From an uncultured Bacteroides sp. (GTDB taxonomy: Bacteria > Bacteroidota > Bacteroidia > Bacteroidales > Bacteroidaceae), in the NCBI GenBank assembly GCA_947646015.1, contig CANSEY010000002.1, forward strand, positions 248,001-312,000: a stretch of DNA of 64,000 bases. Direction: 5' to 3'. A program made the position numbers and the translations under genes. This document shows, in pieces, positions 1 through 10,121 of this stretch. Positions within the stretch are counted from its first letter, which is position 1; each line of letters opens with the position of its first letter. The notes below the pieces were generated by a model. It worked only from the letters and a program-made list of their open reading frames with translations, had not been told where the DNA came from and searched no databases.

Positions 1-185
1 GACCTTACGGATGGAATGGACAAATTCCGGTCAAAAGCCTGTTACATATGTTCCATTATTGATAGTAACCGGTTTATCCCCCGTTTTTGGTCAGTTTTTG
101 CTATTTATTGAATAATAATTATCCTCCTTTCTCCAATATTTCCCCAATCTTTGTAACATGAAAATTTAAAATCTGAGGCAAAAAC
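1..185 (+). promoter_or_regulatory. Upstream region and promoter of the GH76 gene
   Basis: No complete gene is seen here. Short open frames run in from the left edge and stop by about base 115, so the first bases may be the end of an upstream gene. Bases 86-160 hold a T-rich block (TTTATTGA, AATTATCC, TTTCTCC) and the -7-like ATCTTTGTA at about 148-156, followed by a short leader before the ATG at 186. The same architecture recurs at 16941-17030, which supports a shared promoter class. The regulator is not identified. Confidence 0.55.
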
Positions 186-1304
186 ATGAAAAACAAAGTA
201 CTGACCATAGTAGCTATCTTATTACTTCTTCCCAATGCAATGGCATGGGCACATCAGCCCGCAGACGGAAACCTGAAGCATTTTACAAAGAAAGACGCGA
301 CGACGGCGATGGATGCTTTTCATTCTACTTTTTATAATCCGGATATGAAGTTGTATGCCATATCTTCGGATATGAAAGGAAGAGCTGCCATCTGGGTGCA
401 GGCTATCTATTGGGATATGATTATGAACGCGTATAAACGTACGAAGGCTCCTAAATATCGCCAGTTGATAGAAGAGGTGTATCAGGGAGGATACGAACAA
501 TACGATAAATACAATTGGGACAATAAAATCGAATGGTTTATTTATGATGATATGATGTGGTGGATTATTTCGCTGGCACGTGCTTACGAAATCACGAATG
601 ACCCGAAATACCTGGCACATGCCTCTTCGGGATTCTACCATGTCTGGAAAGAGTCGTATGATAAAGAAAGGGGGGGCCTGTGGTGGAACTTCAAGCACGA
701 TGGAAAGATGGCTTGCATCAACTATCCGACTACGGTGGGCGCCATGACTCTTTATAATGTGACCAAAGATCCCGATTATCTGGAAAAGGCAAAAAGTGTA
801 TATGCATGGTCGAGGGATGTTTTTTTCGACAAGGAGAAAGGCCGCATAGCAGACAATATGCACTATCATTTCCAAAGACAGAACGGTATGGACATAGACT
901 GGACAACCCAACTTTATAATCAGGCTACATTTATCGGTTCGGCCGTGATGCTGTACAAAGCAACCGGCGAGAAAGCTTATCTGGACGATGCCGTTCTGGC
1001 TGCCGACTACGTCCGCAACGAGATGTGTGATGCCGATGGATTGCTTCCGTTCAAAAATGGCGTGGAACAGGGAATTTATGCTGCCATCTTTGCACAGTAC
1101 ATCATTCGCCTGATAGAAGATGGCAATCAGCCCCAATATATGGACTGGCTTCGTCACAACATAGACGTGGCGTGGAACAACCGGGATGTAAACCGTAATG
1201 TGACATTCAAGGATGCAGCCAAACCCTGCCCGACAGGTGTGATGGAAAGCTATGATGCCAGCGGATGTCCCGCACTGATGCAAGTGATTTCTCCATTCAA
1301 ATAA
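186..1304 (+). CDS. GH76 family endo-alpha-1,6-mannanase, secreted
   Basis: This 372-aa protein has an N-terminal signal peptide ending near residue 22 (hydrophobic core followed by AWA). The rest is an (alpha/alpha)6-barrel glycosidase of family GH76, which hydrolyses internal alpha-1,6-mannosidic bonds such as the yeast mannan backbone. The paired aspartates typical of the family are visible as Asp121-Asp122 in the motif IYDDMMWW. Length is normal for a single-domain GH76. No lipobox is seen, so it is probably periplasmic. It is the first gene of a + strand cluster with GH92 and GH125 exo-mannosidases, which fits stepwise mannan breakdown. The next gene starts 28 bases downstream. Confidence 0.9.
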   Translation: MKNKVLTIVAILLLLPNAMAWAHQPADGNLKHFTKKDATTAMDAFHSTFYNPDMKLYAISSDMKGRAAIWVQAIYWDMIMNAYKRTKAPKYRQLIEEVYQGGYEQYDKYNWDNKIEWFIYDDMMWWIISLARAYEITNDPKYLAHASSGFYHVWKESYDKERGGLWWNFKHDGKMACINYPTTVGAMTLYNVTKDPDYLEKAKSVYAWSRDVFFDKEKGRIADNMHYHFQRQNGMDIDWTTQLYNQATFIGSAVMLYKATGEKAYLDDAVLAADYVRNEMCDADGLLPFKNGVEQGIYAAIFAQYIIRLIEDGNQPQYMDWLRHNIDVAWNNRDVNRNVTFKDAAKPCPTGVMESYDASGCPALMQVISPFK

Positions 1305-1332
1305 CAACACAAACACGTGACAACACAAACAC

Positions 1333-3495
1333 ATGAGTAAGAGGGTATTAGTTTTGATTGGTTTGTTTTTGGCCTGTGGCGGCGTCTATTCTCAAACCGC
1401 CACAGGCACAAAAACGAATTTCCAGACAGCAGAGTCGTGGAAACCGGAAACAGATGTGCGTGCCGATGCCGTGATGGTATACGGAACGCTGGATAAGAAA
1501 GGCGTTACTTTTGAGCAACGCGTTCAATCGTGGAGAGACAAAGGGTACCGGGCCGAGTTTATGACAGGGGTAGCCTGGGGAGATTATCAGGATTATTTTC
1601 TTGGAAAATGGGATGGGGTGAAAGATCACCTCAAAGAGGGCCAGCGCGACCGCGAGGGGCGGGAGATTGCGCACGGGCACTTGATCCCCTATATTGTGCC
1701 TACTGAGAGTTTCATCCGTTACATGCAGGAGAAGCAGATCAAACGGGTGATCGATGCGGGCATTACTTCTATTTATCTGGAAGAACCGGAATTCTGGATG
1801 CGGGGCGGATACAGTGAAGCCTTCAAATCCGAATGGCAAAAATATTATGGATTCCCGTGGAGAGCTCAACATGAATCTCCTGAGAATACATACTTATCGA
1901 ATAAACTGAAATATTATCTGTACTACAACGCGCTTAATCAGATATTCACGTATGCCAAAACGTACGGCAAATCGAAAGGACTGGATGTGAAGTGCTTTGT
2001 GCCTACACATTCACTTGTCAACTATACATCGTGGCAGATCGTAAGTCCCGAAGCGAGCCTGGCTTCGCTGGATTGTGTGGATGGGTATATCGCGCAGGTC
2101 TGGACGGGAACCGCCCGCGAACCGAACTATTATGACGGAGTGAAGAAAGAACGGGTATTTGAGAATGCTTTTCTTGAATATGGATGTATGAAATCGATGA
2201 CAGCCCCGTTAAACCGCAAGATGTACTTCCTGACCGACCCCATCGAGGACCGGGCGAAAGACTGGCTCGATTATAAAATAAATTACCAGGCTACTTTTGC
2301 CGCCCAACTGATGTATCCGGCGGTAGACACATACGAAGTGATGCCTTGGCCGGACCGTATTTATCAGGGGCTGTACCAAGTAGCGGGAACAGACCGGAAA
2401 GAACGTATTCCGCGCGACTACTCCACACAGATGCAGATTATGGTGAATACGCTGAACGACATACGGACTTCGGAAACTCAGGTGAGCGGTACGCACGGCA
2501 TCGGGGTACTGATGGCAAATTCGCTGATGTTTCAGCGTTTCCCCGATCATGATGGCTATGACGATCCGCAATTCAGCAGTTTCTATGGACAGACCCTGCC
2601 GTTATTGAAAAGAGGAATACCGGTGGAGTTGGTACACATGGAGAATACTCCGTTCGGCGACACATTCAAGGGGCTGAAGGTGCTTGTAATGTCTTATTCG
2701 AACATGAAACCGATGGAACCCCGATATCATGATTTTCTGGCAGACTGGGTGAGAAAAGGCGGAGCGCTGATCTATTGCGGCGAAGATATCGATCCTTATC
2801 AGTCGGTGCTTGAATGGTGGAATTCCAACGGAAATCAATATAAGGCTCCTTCGGAACATTTGTTCGAGAAACTGGGACTGGACAGAGTACCTGCTGCCGG
2901 AACTTACCCTTGTGGAAAAGGTATGGTGACCGTTATACGTGAAGATCCGAAACACTTTGTGCTGAAAAGCGGAAATGACCGGCAATATTTCGATGCGGTT
3001 TCGGCTGCTTACAGAAAGAGTGCCGGGAAAGAAGTAGAACTGAAAAACAGTTTCCTGCTCGAACGGGGACCATATACCATTGCTGCCGTATTGGACGAAA
3101 GTGTATCGGATGCTCCGATGGAACTTTCGGGGGTGTATATCGACCTGTTTGATAAAGATCTTCCGGTATTGACACATAAGGTGATTCGTCCGGGCGAACA
3201 AGGTTACTTATATAATGTCAAACGGATTTCGGGACGGGCAAAGGCGAAAGTGCTTTGCGGTGCTTCCAGGATATACGATGAAAAGGCAGGAAAACGAAGT
3301 TATTCGTTTGTAGCCAAGAGCCCGTTGCATACGACTAACGCTTCGAGGATATTGCTCCCTAAACAGCCGATACGGGTTTGCGTGAACGGGAAAGAAGAGC
3401 CTCAGCCGGAGAAATTGTGGGAAGAGCGTTCGCGTACCCTGCTCTTGAAGTTCGAGAACGACCCCGCCGGCGTGCAAGTAGATATTGAATGGTAA
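1333..3495 (+). CDS. Secreted 720-aa protein, possible glycoside hydrolase of unassigned family
   Basis: I do not recognise a named family. The protein has a signal peptide (about residues 1-20, ending VYSQ). An N-terminal half looks like a TIM barrel; it contains the acidic motif LEEPEFW at 149-155, resembling the acid/base strand of clan GH-A enzymes. From about residue 390 a Rossmann-like segment (IGVLMANS, then WVRKGGALIYCGED) resembles the glutamine-amidotransferase-like trimerisation domain of GH42 beta-galactosidases. A beta-rich C-terminus follows. It sits between the GH76 and glutaminase-family genes with short gaps, so a role in trimming the same glycan is inferred. The substrate is unknown and the catalytic residues are guesses from motifs. 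Confidence 0.6.
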   Translation: MSKRVLVLIGLFLACGGVYSQTATGTKTNFQTAESWKPETDVRADAVMVYGTLDKKGVTFEQRVQSWRDKGYRAEFMTGVAWGDYQDYFLGKWDGVKDHLKEGQRDREGREIAHGHLIPYIVPTESFIRYMQEKQIKRVIDAGITSIYLEEPEFWMRGGYSEAFKSEWQKYYGFPWRAQHESPENTYLSNKLKYYLYYNALNQIFTYAKTYGKSKGLDVKCFVPTHSLVNYTSWQIVSPEASLASLDCVDGYIAQVWTGTAREPNYYDGVKKERVFENAFLEYGCMKSMTAPLNRKMYFLTDPIEDRAKDWLDYKINYQATFAAQLMYPAVDTYEVMPWPDRIYQGLYQVAGTDRKERIPRDYSTQMQIMVNTLNDIRTSETQVSGTHGIGVLMANSLMFQRFPDHDGYDDPQFSSFYGQTLPLLKRGIPVELVHMENTPFGDTFKGLKVLVMSYSNMKPMEPRYHDFLADWVRKGGALIYCGEDIDPYQSVLEWWNSNGNQYKAPSEHLFEKLGLDRVPAAGTYPCGKGMVTVIREDPKHFVLKSGNDRQYFDAVSAAYRKSAGKEVELKNSFLLERGPYTIAAVLDESVSDAPMELSGVYIDLFDKDLPVLTHKVIRPGEQGYLYNVKRISGRAKAKVLCGASRIYDEKAGKRSYSFVAKSPLHTTNASRILLPKQPIRVCVNGKEEPQPEKLWEERSRTLLLKFENDPAGVQVDIEW

Positions 3496-3521
3496 AAACT
3501 ATAAAAAAAGAATCTGAAGTT

Positions 3522-6002
3522 ATGAAGCTTAAACTATCGACTCTGTTCTTGGGTGCAGCTGCCATGCTGAGCAGTTGTGGGGCACCGCAGGACGTCAAGA
3601 GTGAAAAAAGTGAAATGCGTGCACCGGCCTATCCGTTGGTGATGATTGACCCTTACACCAGTGCCTGGTCGTTTACGGATAATCTGTATGACGGACCGGT
3701 GAAACACTGGACCGGTAAGGACTTCCCGTTCTTGGGTGTTGCCAAGGTAGACGGACAGATTTACCGTTTCATGGGAACGGAAGAACTTGAGCTGCTTCCG
3801 CTGGTTAAGACCTCGGAACAAGGCAGATGGACAGCTAAGTATACAACAAAGAAACCGGCTGACGGCTGGCAGAATGCCGACTTTAATGATGCGGCATGGA
3901 AAGAAGGAGAAGGTGCTTTCGGTACCATGGAAAATGAAAGTACAGCCAAGACCCAGTGGGGAGAAGAGTATATCTGGATACGCCGTAAAGCGGATATTAA
4001 AGACAACCTGCAAGGTAAAAATGTATATCTGGAATATTCTCACGACGATGACGCCATCATCTATGTGAATGGCGTGAAGGTGGTGGATACCGGTAACTCG
4101 GCTAAAAAACATATGCTTGCCAAACTGCCGGAAGAGGCTGTGGCCGCACTGAAACAGGGAGAGAACCTGATTGCAATTTACTGTAACAACCGTGTTGCCA
4201 ACGGTCTGATCGATTGCGGTCTGTTGGTAGAGAAAGACAATACACAGAACTTTACTCAGACAGCAGTACAGAAATCGGTAGACGTGCAGGCTATGCAGAC
4301 CAACTACGAATTTACTTGCGGACCGGTGGACTTGAAACTTGCGTTCACTTCACCTCTCTTTATGGATAATCTCGATTTGATGACTCGTCCGGTGAGCTAT
4401 CTTACCTATGAAGTGGCTTCGAATGACGGAAATAAACATAACGTAGAACTGTATTTCGAAGCAGGACCGCAGTGGGCACTCGACCAGCCTCATCAGGAAG
4501 CTGTAGCCGAAAGCTTTACAGAAGGTAATTTGCTATACCTCAAGACGGGAAGCCGCAACCAGGAAATATTGGGTAAAAAGGGAGATGATGTCCGCATTGA
4601 CTGGGGATACTTCTACATGGCTGCCGATAAGGAGAACAGTTCATGCGCTACCGGAGAGGGAAAGACCCTAAGAAAGAGTTTCATCGACGGAAAATTGACA
4701 TCATCCAAGACCGATGGAAGTGACAAGCTGGCACTGGTTCGCTCACTGGGTGAAACGAAGAAAGCGGAAGGACACTTGCTGCTGGGTTATGATGACTTGT
4801 ACTCTATTCAGTATTTCGGTGAAAATCTTCGTCCGTACTGGAACCGCAATGGAAACGAAACCATTCAGTCGCAGTTTGCGAAAGCTGATAAGGAATATGA
4901 TGCAGTGATGGATAAATGTGCTGCATTCGATGCTAACCTGATGAAAGAAGCTACTGAAGTAGGCGGACGTAAGTATGCCGAACTCTGTGCATTGGCTTAT
5001 CGCCAGGCAATCGCTGCCCACAAATTGGTGGAAGCCCCCAATAAAGACCTGCTGTTCCTCTCAAAAGAGAACTTCAGCAACGGTTCGATCGGTACGGTGG
5101 ATATCACTTATCCTTCTGCTCCTTTGTTCCTGGTATACAATCCGGAATTGGCAAAAGGTCTGATGAACCACATCTTCTATTATAGCGAAAGCGGAAAATG
5201 GAATAAGCCGTTCGCTGCACATGATGTCGGTACTTATCCGTTGGCTAACGGCCAGACATACGGTGGAGATATGCCGATCGAGGAATCGGGAAATATGCTG
5301 ATCTTGAGTGCAGCCATCGCCATTGTCGAAGGAAATGCCGACTATGCGCAGAAACACTGGGATGTATTGACAACCTGGACCGATTATCTGGCTCAATATG
5401 GACTCGATCCGGAAAATCAACTTTGTACAGACGACTTTGCCGGACACTTTGCACACAACGCCAACCTGTCTATCAAAGCCATCCTGGGTGTAGCGTCTTA
5501 TGGCTATCTGGCCGATAAGCTGGGCAAGAAAGAAGTGGCTGAGAAATATACACAGAAAGCCAAAGAAATGGCTGCCGAATGGGTGAAGATGGCAGACGAC
5601 GGCGATCACTACCGCCTGACTTTTGACAAGCCCGGAACATGGAGCCAGAAATACAATCTGGTATGGGATAAACTGATGAATCTGCAGATATTCCCTGAAA
5701 CAGTTGCACAGAAAGAGATAGCTTACTATCTTGGCAAACAGAATCAATATGGATTGCCGCTGGATAACCGTGAAACTTATACCAAGACCGACTGGATTAT
5801 GTGGACTGCTACACTGGCACCGGACAAAGCTACATTCGAGAAGTTTATCGATCCGGTTTATCTGTTCATGAACGAGACGACCGATCGCGTGCCGATGTCT
5901 GACTGGGTATTTACCGATCGTCCGAACCAGAGAGGTTTCCAAGCTCGTTCGGTAGTAGGCGGATACTATATCAAGATGATTGAGAAGAAGTTGAAAAAAT
6001 AA
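3522..6002 (+). CDS. Glutaminase-family lipoprotein (DUF4965/DUF5127 type)
   Basis: The ATG at 3522 is preferred over the in-frame ATG at 3489, which overlaps the previous gene, because it gives a clean lipoprotein signal (MKLKLSTLFLGAAAMLSSCG). The 826-aa product resembles the glutaminase A-type family common in Bacteroides: an N-terminal beta domain with an inserted galactose-binding-like segment (about residues 100-230, with the KPADGWQNADFNDAAW type of motif), then an alpha-helical barrel in the C-terminal half. Fungal relatives deamidate glutamine. In Bacteroides the true substrate is not established, and its place inside a mannosidase cluster suggests action on a glycopeptide or glycan. 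It probably acts at the cell surface or in the periplasm. Confidence 0.75.
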   Translation: MKLKLSTLFLGAAAMLSSCGAPQDVKSEKSEMRAPAYPLVMIDPYTSAWSFTDNLYDGPVKHWTGKDFPFLGVAKVDGQIYRFMGTEELELLPLVKTSEQGRWTAKYTTKKPADGWQNADFNDAAWKEGEGAFGTMENESTAKTQWGEEYIWIRRKADIKDNLQGKNVYLEYSHDDDAIIYVNGVKVVDTGNSAKKHMLAKLPEEAVAALKQGENLIAIYCNNRVANGLIDCGLLVEKDNTQNFTQTAVQKSVDVQAMQTNYEFTCGPVDLKLAFTSPLFMDNLDLMTRPVSYLTYEVASNDGNKHNVELYFEAGPQWALDQPHQEAVAESFTEGNLLYLKTGSRNQEILGKKGDDVRIDWGYFYMAADKENSSCATGEGKTLRKSFIDGKLTSSKTDGSDKLALVRSLGETKKAEGHLLLGYDDLYSIQYFGENLRPYWNRNGNETIQSQFAKADKEYDAVMDKCAAFDANLMKEATEVGGRKYAELCALAYRQAIAAHKLVEAPNKDLLFLSKENFSNGSIGTVDITYPSAPLFLVYNPELAKGLMNHIFYYSESGKWNKPFAAHDVGTYPLANGQTYGGDMPIEESGNMLILSAAIAIVEGNADYAQKHWDVLTTWTDYLAQYGLDPENQLCTDDFAGHFAHNANLSIKAILGVASYGYLADKLGKKEVAEKYTQKAKEMAAEWVKMADDGDHYRLTFDKPGTWSQKYNLVWDKLMNLQIFPETVAQKEIAYYLGKQNQYGLPLDNRETYTKTDWIMWTATLAPDKATFEKFIDPVYLFMNETTDRVPMSDWVFTDRPNQRGFQARSVVGGYYIKMIEKKLKK

Positions 6003-6120
6003 GATTCTGTCACAGGTTACACGGATTTTCACAGGTTAATCATTTTTCCCATTGATACTGAAGATTAAAAAAACTGTGTTAGTCCGTGTAATCTGTGGTG
6101 AATTTAAAACTATTAATATC
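6003..6120. repeat. Imperfect inverted repeat, REP-like intergenic hairpin
   Basis: The arms CACAGGTTACACGGATTTTC (about 6010-6035) and CTGTGTTAGTCCGTGTAATC (about 6076-6102) pair with a few mismatches. They fill the gap between the glutaminase-family and GH92 genes. A related element with the same CTGTGGTGAAT end lies at 9945-10105. Both are probably transcribed hairpins of a dispersed intergenic repeat family. Confidence 0.6.
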
Positions 6121-8406
6121 ATGAAGAAATTAGCGCTATTACTTGTTGGCGTATTGGGTACTGCTTTCTGCACTTTTGCAAAGAGCACGACAGAACCGGT
6201 GGATTATGTAAGCCCACTGGTCGGTACCCAGTCAAAGCATGCTTTATCTACCGGAAATACATATCCGGCTATTGCCATGCCTTGGGGAATGAACTTCTGG
6301 GTGGCACAAACCGGAAAGATGGGTGATGGATGGGCTTATACCTATGATGCCGATAAAATCAGGGGATTTAAGCAGACTCACCAGCCCAGCCCGTGGATTA
6401 ATGACTACGGGCAGTTTGCCATTATGCCTGTTACGGGAAAGGTCGTGTTCGATCAGGATCAGCGTGCGAGCTGGTTCTCGCATAAAGCTGAGGTTGCCAA
6501 ACCGTATTATTATAAAGTATATCTGGCCGATCATGATGTCACGACTGAAATTGCTCCGACCAGCCGTGCGGCGATGTTTCGTTTCACTTTTCCTGAGAGT
6601 AAGGACTCTTATGTAGTGGTAGATGCTTTCGACAACGGTTCGTATGTGAAAGTGATTCCGGAAGAGAACAAGATCATCGGCTACACAACCAAGAACAGTG
6701 GAGGAGTGCCGGAGAACTTTAAGAATTATTTTGTACTGGTGTTCGATAAGCCGTTCACTTTTACCGCAGCAGTTACCAACGGCAACATCCGTCCGGGTGA
6801 GCTGGAATCGAAAGATAAACATGCAGGTGGTATCATCGGGTTCTCTACACGTCGCGGAGAGACGGTCAACGTACGAGTGGCTTCTTCTTTTATCAGCCCC
6901 GAGCAGGCAGAACAGAACTTGAAAGAGCTGGGTAAAGACAATCTGGAAGCTGTTGCAGCCAAAGGACGCCAGGAATGGAACAAGGTTCTGGGACGTATTG
7001 AGGTGGAAGACGATAATACCGATCATCTCCGTACATTCTACTCTTGCCTCTATCGTTCGGTACTTTTCCCAAGAAGCTTCTACGAACTGGATGCCAAAGG
7101 GAAACCGGTACATTACAGTCCCTACAACGGTAAAGTGCTGCCGGGATATATGTTTACCGATACCGGTTTCTGGGATACATTCCGCTGCCTGTTCCCGTTC
7201 CTCAACCTGATGTATCCTTCGATGAACGAAAAGATGCAGGAGGGACTGGCAAATACTTACAAGGAAAGCGGATTCCTTCCCGAATGGGCAAGTCCCGGGC
7301 ACAGGGGCTGTATGGTAGGTAACAATTCCGCTTCAGTAGTGGCTGATGCCTATCTGAAAGGATTGAAAGGTTACGATATAGAAACTCTTTGGGAAGCTGT
7401 GAAACACGGTGCAAATGCTGTTCATCCGCAGGTTTCGTCTACCGGACGTCTCGGTTATGAATATTACAATCAACTGGGCTACGTACCTTATAATGTAGGC
7501 ATCAATGAAAATGCCGCCCGTACGCTGGAATATGCTTATGATGACTGGTGCATCTATCAGTTGGGTAAAGCCTTGAACAAGCCCGAAGAGGAGATAGCCG
7601 TTTATGCACAGCGTGCCATGAACTACAAGAACCTGTACGATAAAGAGCATAAGCTGATGCGTGGCAAGAATAAGGACGGACAATTTCAGTCACCGTTCAA
7701 TCCGCTGAAGTGGGGCGATGCCTTCACCGAAGGAAACAGTTGGCACTATACCTGGTCTGTATTCCATGATCCTCAGGGACTGATCGACCTGATGGGCGGA
7801 CAGCAAGGGTTCAATCAGATGATGGATTCTGTCTTTATCCTGCCTCCTGTATTTGATGACAGCTATTACGGCGGTGTGATTCACGAAATCCGTGAAATGC
7901 AGATTATGAATATGGGACAGTATGCACATGGTAACCAACCCATCCAGCACATGCTATATCTGTACAATTACTCGGGACAACCGTGGAAAGCACAGCATTG
8001 GATTCGTGAAGTGATGGATAAACTCTATACACCCAATCCCGACGGTTATTGCGGTGATGAAGATAACGGACAGACTTCGGCATGGTATGTATTTTCTGCT
8101 ATGGGATTCTATCCCGTTTGCCCCGGAACGGATCAGTACGTGATGGGTACGCCGTACTTCAAACAGATGAAGCTGCATCTGGAAAATGGCAAGACCGTGC
8201 AGATCAGCGCACCGGGCAATAGCGATGAAAACCGTTACATTGCGTCAATGACCGTAAACGGTAAAACATTGACTCGCAACTACCTGACACATAAAGAACT
8301 GATGAACGGAGCGAAGATTACGATGAAGATGTCGTCTACTCCGAACAAACAGCGTGGAGTACGCGAGTCGGATTTCCCGTATTCGTTCTCTAAAGAGGTA
8401 CGTTGA
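6121..8406 (+). CDS. GH92 family alpha-mannosidase, secreted
   Basis: This is a 761-aa calcium-dependent exo-alpha-mannosidase of family GH92, which removes terminal mannose from N-glycans or mannan side chains. The start at 6121 is chosen over the longer frame from 6052, because it directly begins a signal peptide (MKKLALLLVGVLGTAFCTFA) and the extension runs into the upstream repeat. Family hallmarks are DYVSPLVGTQ near the mature N-terminus, the substrate-site stretch EGNSWHYTW, and the C-terminal DEDNGQTSAWYVFSAMGFYP with the paired Asp residues expected for the base. Length is typical. It lies between the glutaminase-family gene and the GH125 gene. Confidence 0.95.
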   Translation: MKKLALLLVGVLGTAFCTFAKSTTEPVDYVSPLVGTQSKHALSTGNTYPAIAMPWGMNFWVAQTGKMGDGWAYTYDADKIRGFKQTHQPSPWINDYGQFAIMPVTGKVVFDQDQRASWFSHKAEVAKPYYYKVYLADHDVTTEIAPTSRAAMFRFTFPESKDSYVVVDAFDNGSYVKVIPEENKIIGYTTKNSGGVPENFKNYFVLVFDKPFTFTAAVTNGNIRPGELESKDKHAGGIIGFSTRRGETVNVRVASSFISPEQAEQNLKELGKDNLEAVAAKGRQEWNKVLGRIEVEDDNTDHLRTFYSCLYRSVLFPRSFYELDAKGKPVHYSPYNGKVLPGYMFTDTGFWDTFRCLFPFLNLMYPSMNEKMQEGLANTYKESGFLPEWASPGHRGCMVGNNSASVVADAYLKGLKGYDIETLWEAVKHGANAVHPQVSSTGRLGYEYYNQLGYVPYNVGINENAARTLEYAYDDWCIYQLGKALNKPEEEIAVYAQRAMNYKNLYDKEHKLMRGKNKDGQFQSPFNPLKWGDAFTEGNSWHYTWSVFHDPQGLIDLMGGQQGFNQMMDSVFILPPVFDDSYYGGVIHEIREMQIMNMGQYAHGNQPIQHMLYLYNYSGQPWKAQHWIREVMDKLYTPNPDGYCGDEDNGQTSAWYVFSAMGFYPVCPGTDQYVMGTPYFKQMKLHLENGKTVQISAPGNSDENRYIASMTVNGKTLTRNYLTHKELMNGAKITMKMSSTPNKQRGVRESDFPYSFSKEVR

Positions 8407-8449
8407 GGCTGGACAGAAACAGATTACTTAATAAAAACCAATCAAGATT

Positions 8450-9916
8450 ATGCCAGGAAAAAACTCAAAGAAAATGATCGGAGCATGTGTCGTTACTGCG
8501 GCACTGCTCTGTGCGCCTTCAGCACTGAAGGCCGAAGGTATGTTGTCGCATTATACTTGTGTGGCAGATGCTATTCAGAAAGACAACCGTCCGGAACCCG
8601 CTAAGCGTCTGTTCCGTTCGCAGGCTGTAGAAAACGAAATCATACGTGTACAGAAACTGTTGCATAACTCAAAGCTGGCCTGGATGTTTACCAATTGTTT
8701 CCCAAATACACTGGATACCACCGTACACTTCCGCAAAGGCAAAGACGGCAAACCCGATACTTTTGTATATACAGGAGATATTCATGCCATGTGGCTCCGT
8801 GACTCGGGGGCTCAGGTATGGCCTTATGTACAACTGGCCAATTCCGATCCGGAACTGAAAACAATGCTTGCCGGAGTTATCAACCGCCAGTTTAAATGTA
8901 TCAATATCGATCCGTATGCCAATGCGTTCAATGATGGTCCTAAAGGGGGTGAATGGATGAGCGACCTGACGGATATGAAACCTGAGTTGCATGAACGCAA
9001 ATGGGAGATCGACTCGCTTTGCTATCCGTTGCGCCTGGCTTATCAGTACTGGAAGACAACAGGGGATGCCAGTATCTTCGATGAAGAATGGATACAGGCA
9101 ATCACCAACATATTGCGTACTTTTAAGGAACAACAGCGCAAAGACGGTGTGGGTCCGTATAAGTTCCAACGTAAGACAGAGCGTGCTCTCGATACAGTGA
9201 CCAACGACGGACTGGGTAATCCGGTGAAACCTGTCGGACTGATTGTTTCCACTTTCCGTCCTTCGGACGATGCCACGACATTGCAGTATTTGGTTCCGTC
9301 CAACTTCTTTGCCGTATCTTCACTCCGCAAGGCAGCCGAGATACTGACAACCGTGAATAAAAAGACGGCTCTGGCCAATGAATGCAAGGCTTTGGCAAAC
9401 GAAGTGGAAACAGCCCTGAAGAAATATGCCGTTTACAATCATCCCAAATACGGAAAGATTTATGCTTTTGAGGTGGACGGTTTTGGTAACCACATGCTGA
9501 TGGACGACGCCAACGTTCCGAGCCTGCTGGCAATGCCTTATCTGGGTGATGTGTCGATTGATGATCCGATTTATCAGAATACCCGCCGTTTTGTATGGAG
9601 CCTCGACAATCCTTACTTCTTCAAAGGTAAGGCAGGCGAGGGCATTGGCGGACCACACATCGGATACGATATGGTATGGCCCATGAGTATCATGATGAAA
9701 GCTTTCACTAGCAAGGATGATGCGGAGATCAAGTCGTGCATCGAGATGCTGATGAATACGGATGCAGGTACAGGCTTCATGCACGAGTCTTTCCATAAAG
9801 ACAATCCTGAGAAATTTACCCGTGCCTGGTTTGCATGGCAGAATACTTTGTTCGGTGAGTTGATCCTGAAACTGGTGAATGAAGGTAAAGTGGATATGCT
9901 GAATAGTATACAGTAA
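8450..9916 (+). CDS. GH125 family exo-alpha-1,6-mannosidase, secreted
   Basis: The 488-aa protein has a signal peptide of about 29 residues (ending ALKAEG) followed by a single GH125 domain. GH125 enzymes are metal-independent exo-alpha-1,6-mannosidases that act on products of GH76 enzymes and on the N-glycan core. The signature [15 protein letters not shown] near residues 108-122, and [15 protein letters not shown] in the C-terminal part, match the family. It begins 43 bases after the GH92 gene. GH76, GH92 and GH125 together make a coherent alpha-mannan pathway. Confidence 0.93.
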   Translation: MPGKNSKKMIGACVVTAALLCAPSALKAEGMLSHYTCVADAIQKDNRPEPAKRLFRSQAVENEIIRVQKLLHNSKLAWMFTNCFPNTLDTTVHFRKGKDGKPDTFVYTGDIHAMWLRDSGAQVWPYVQLANSDPELKTMLAGVINRQFKCINIDPYANAFNDGPKGGEWMSDLTDMKPELHERKWEIDSLCYPLRLAYQYWKTTGDASIFDEEWIQAITNILRTFKEQQRKDGVGPYKFQRKTERALDTVTNDGLGNPVKPVGLIVSTFRPSDDATTLQYLVPSNFFAVSSLRKAAEILTTVNKKTALANECKALANEVETALKKYAVYNHPKYGKIYAFEVDGFGNHMLMDDANVPSLLAMPYLGDVSIDDPIYQNTRRFVWSLDNPYFFKGKAGEGIGGPHIGYDMVWPMSIMMKAFTSKDDAEIKSCIEMLMNTDAGTGFMHESFHKDNPEKFTRAWFAWQNTLFGELILKLVNEGKVDMLNSIQ

Positions 9917-9942
9917 GAATATAACGAAACAGAAATGAATGA

Positions 9943-10108
9943 GATTCACCATAGAGTAGCACAGAGTCCCACAGAGATTGATTGGCTGCGCTCTATTTGT
10001 TTTCAGACAAAAGAACAGATGAACAAATAAAGAATAGTTTGTCCTTTTGTTCATCTGTCTAAAAAAACTCAGTGGGACTCCGTGTCGCTCTGTGGTGAAT
10101 AAAACTCA
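9943..10108. repeat. Nested inverted repeat between GH125 and galM genes
   Basis: The outer arms ATTCACCATAGAGTAGCACA (about 9946 on) and its near complement ending CTCTGTGGTGAAT (to about 10100) pair over about 33 bases. An inner hairpin is formed by CAGACAAAAGAACAGATGAA and TTGTTCATCTGTCT. The outer element belongs to the same family as 6003-6120. It may stabilise or partly terminate the transcript upstream of galM. Confidence 0.65.
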
Positions 10109-10121
10109 AAACAGTTTAATA

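Noticed and set aside
222..1334. Long - strand open frame of 370 codons opposite the GH76 gene
   Set aside because: It lies entirely antisense to a clear GH76 gene, has no family motifs or signal, and is explained by codon bias of the sense gene.
5061..6032. Long - strand frame opposite the glutaminase-family gene
   Set aside because: It shadows a well supported gene, has no recognisable domain and no promoter.
6052..6120. N-terminal extension of the GH92 protein
   Set aside because: The extension is encoded by an intergenic inverted repeat, and the downstream ATG at 6121 begins a proper signal peptide.
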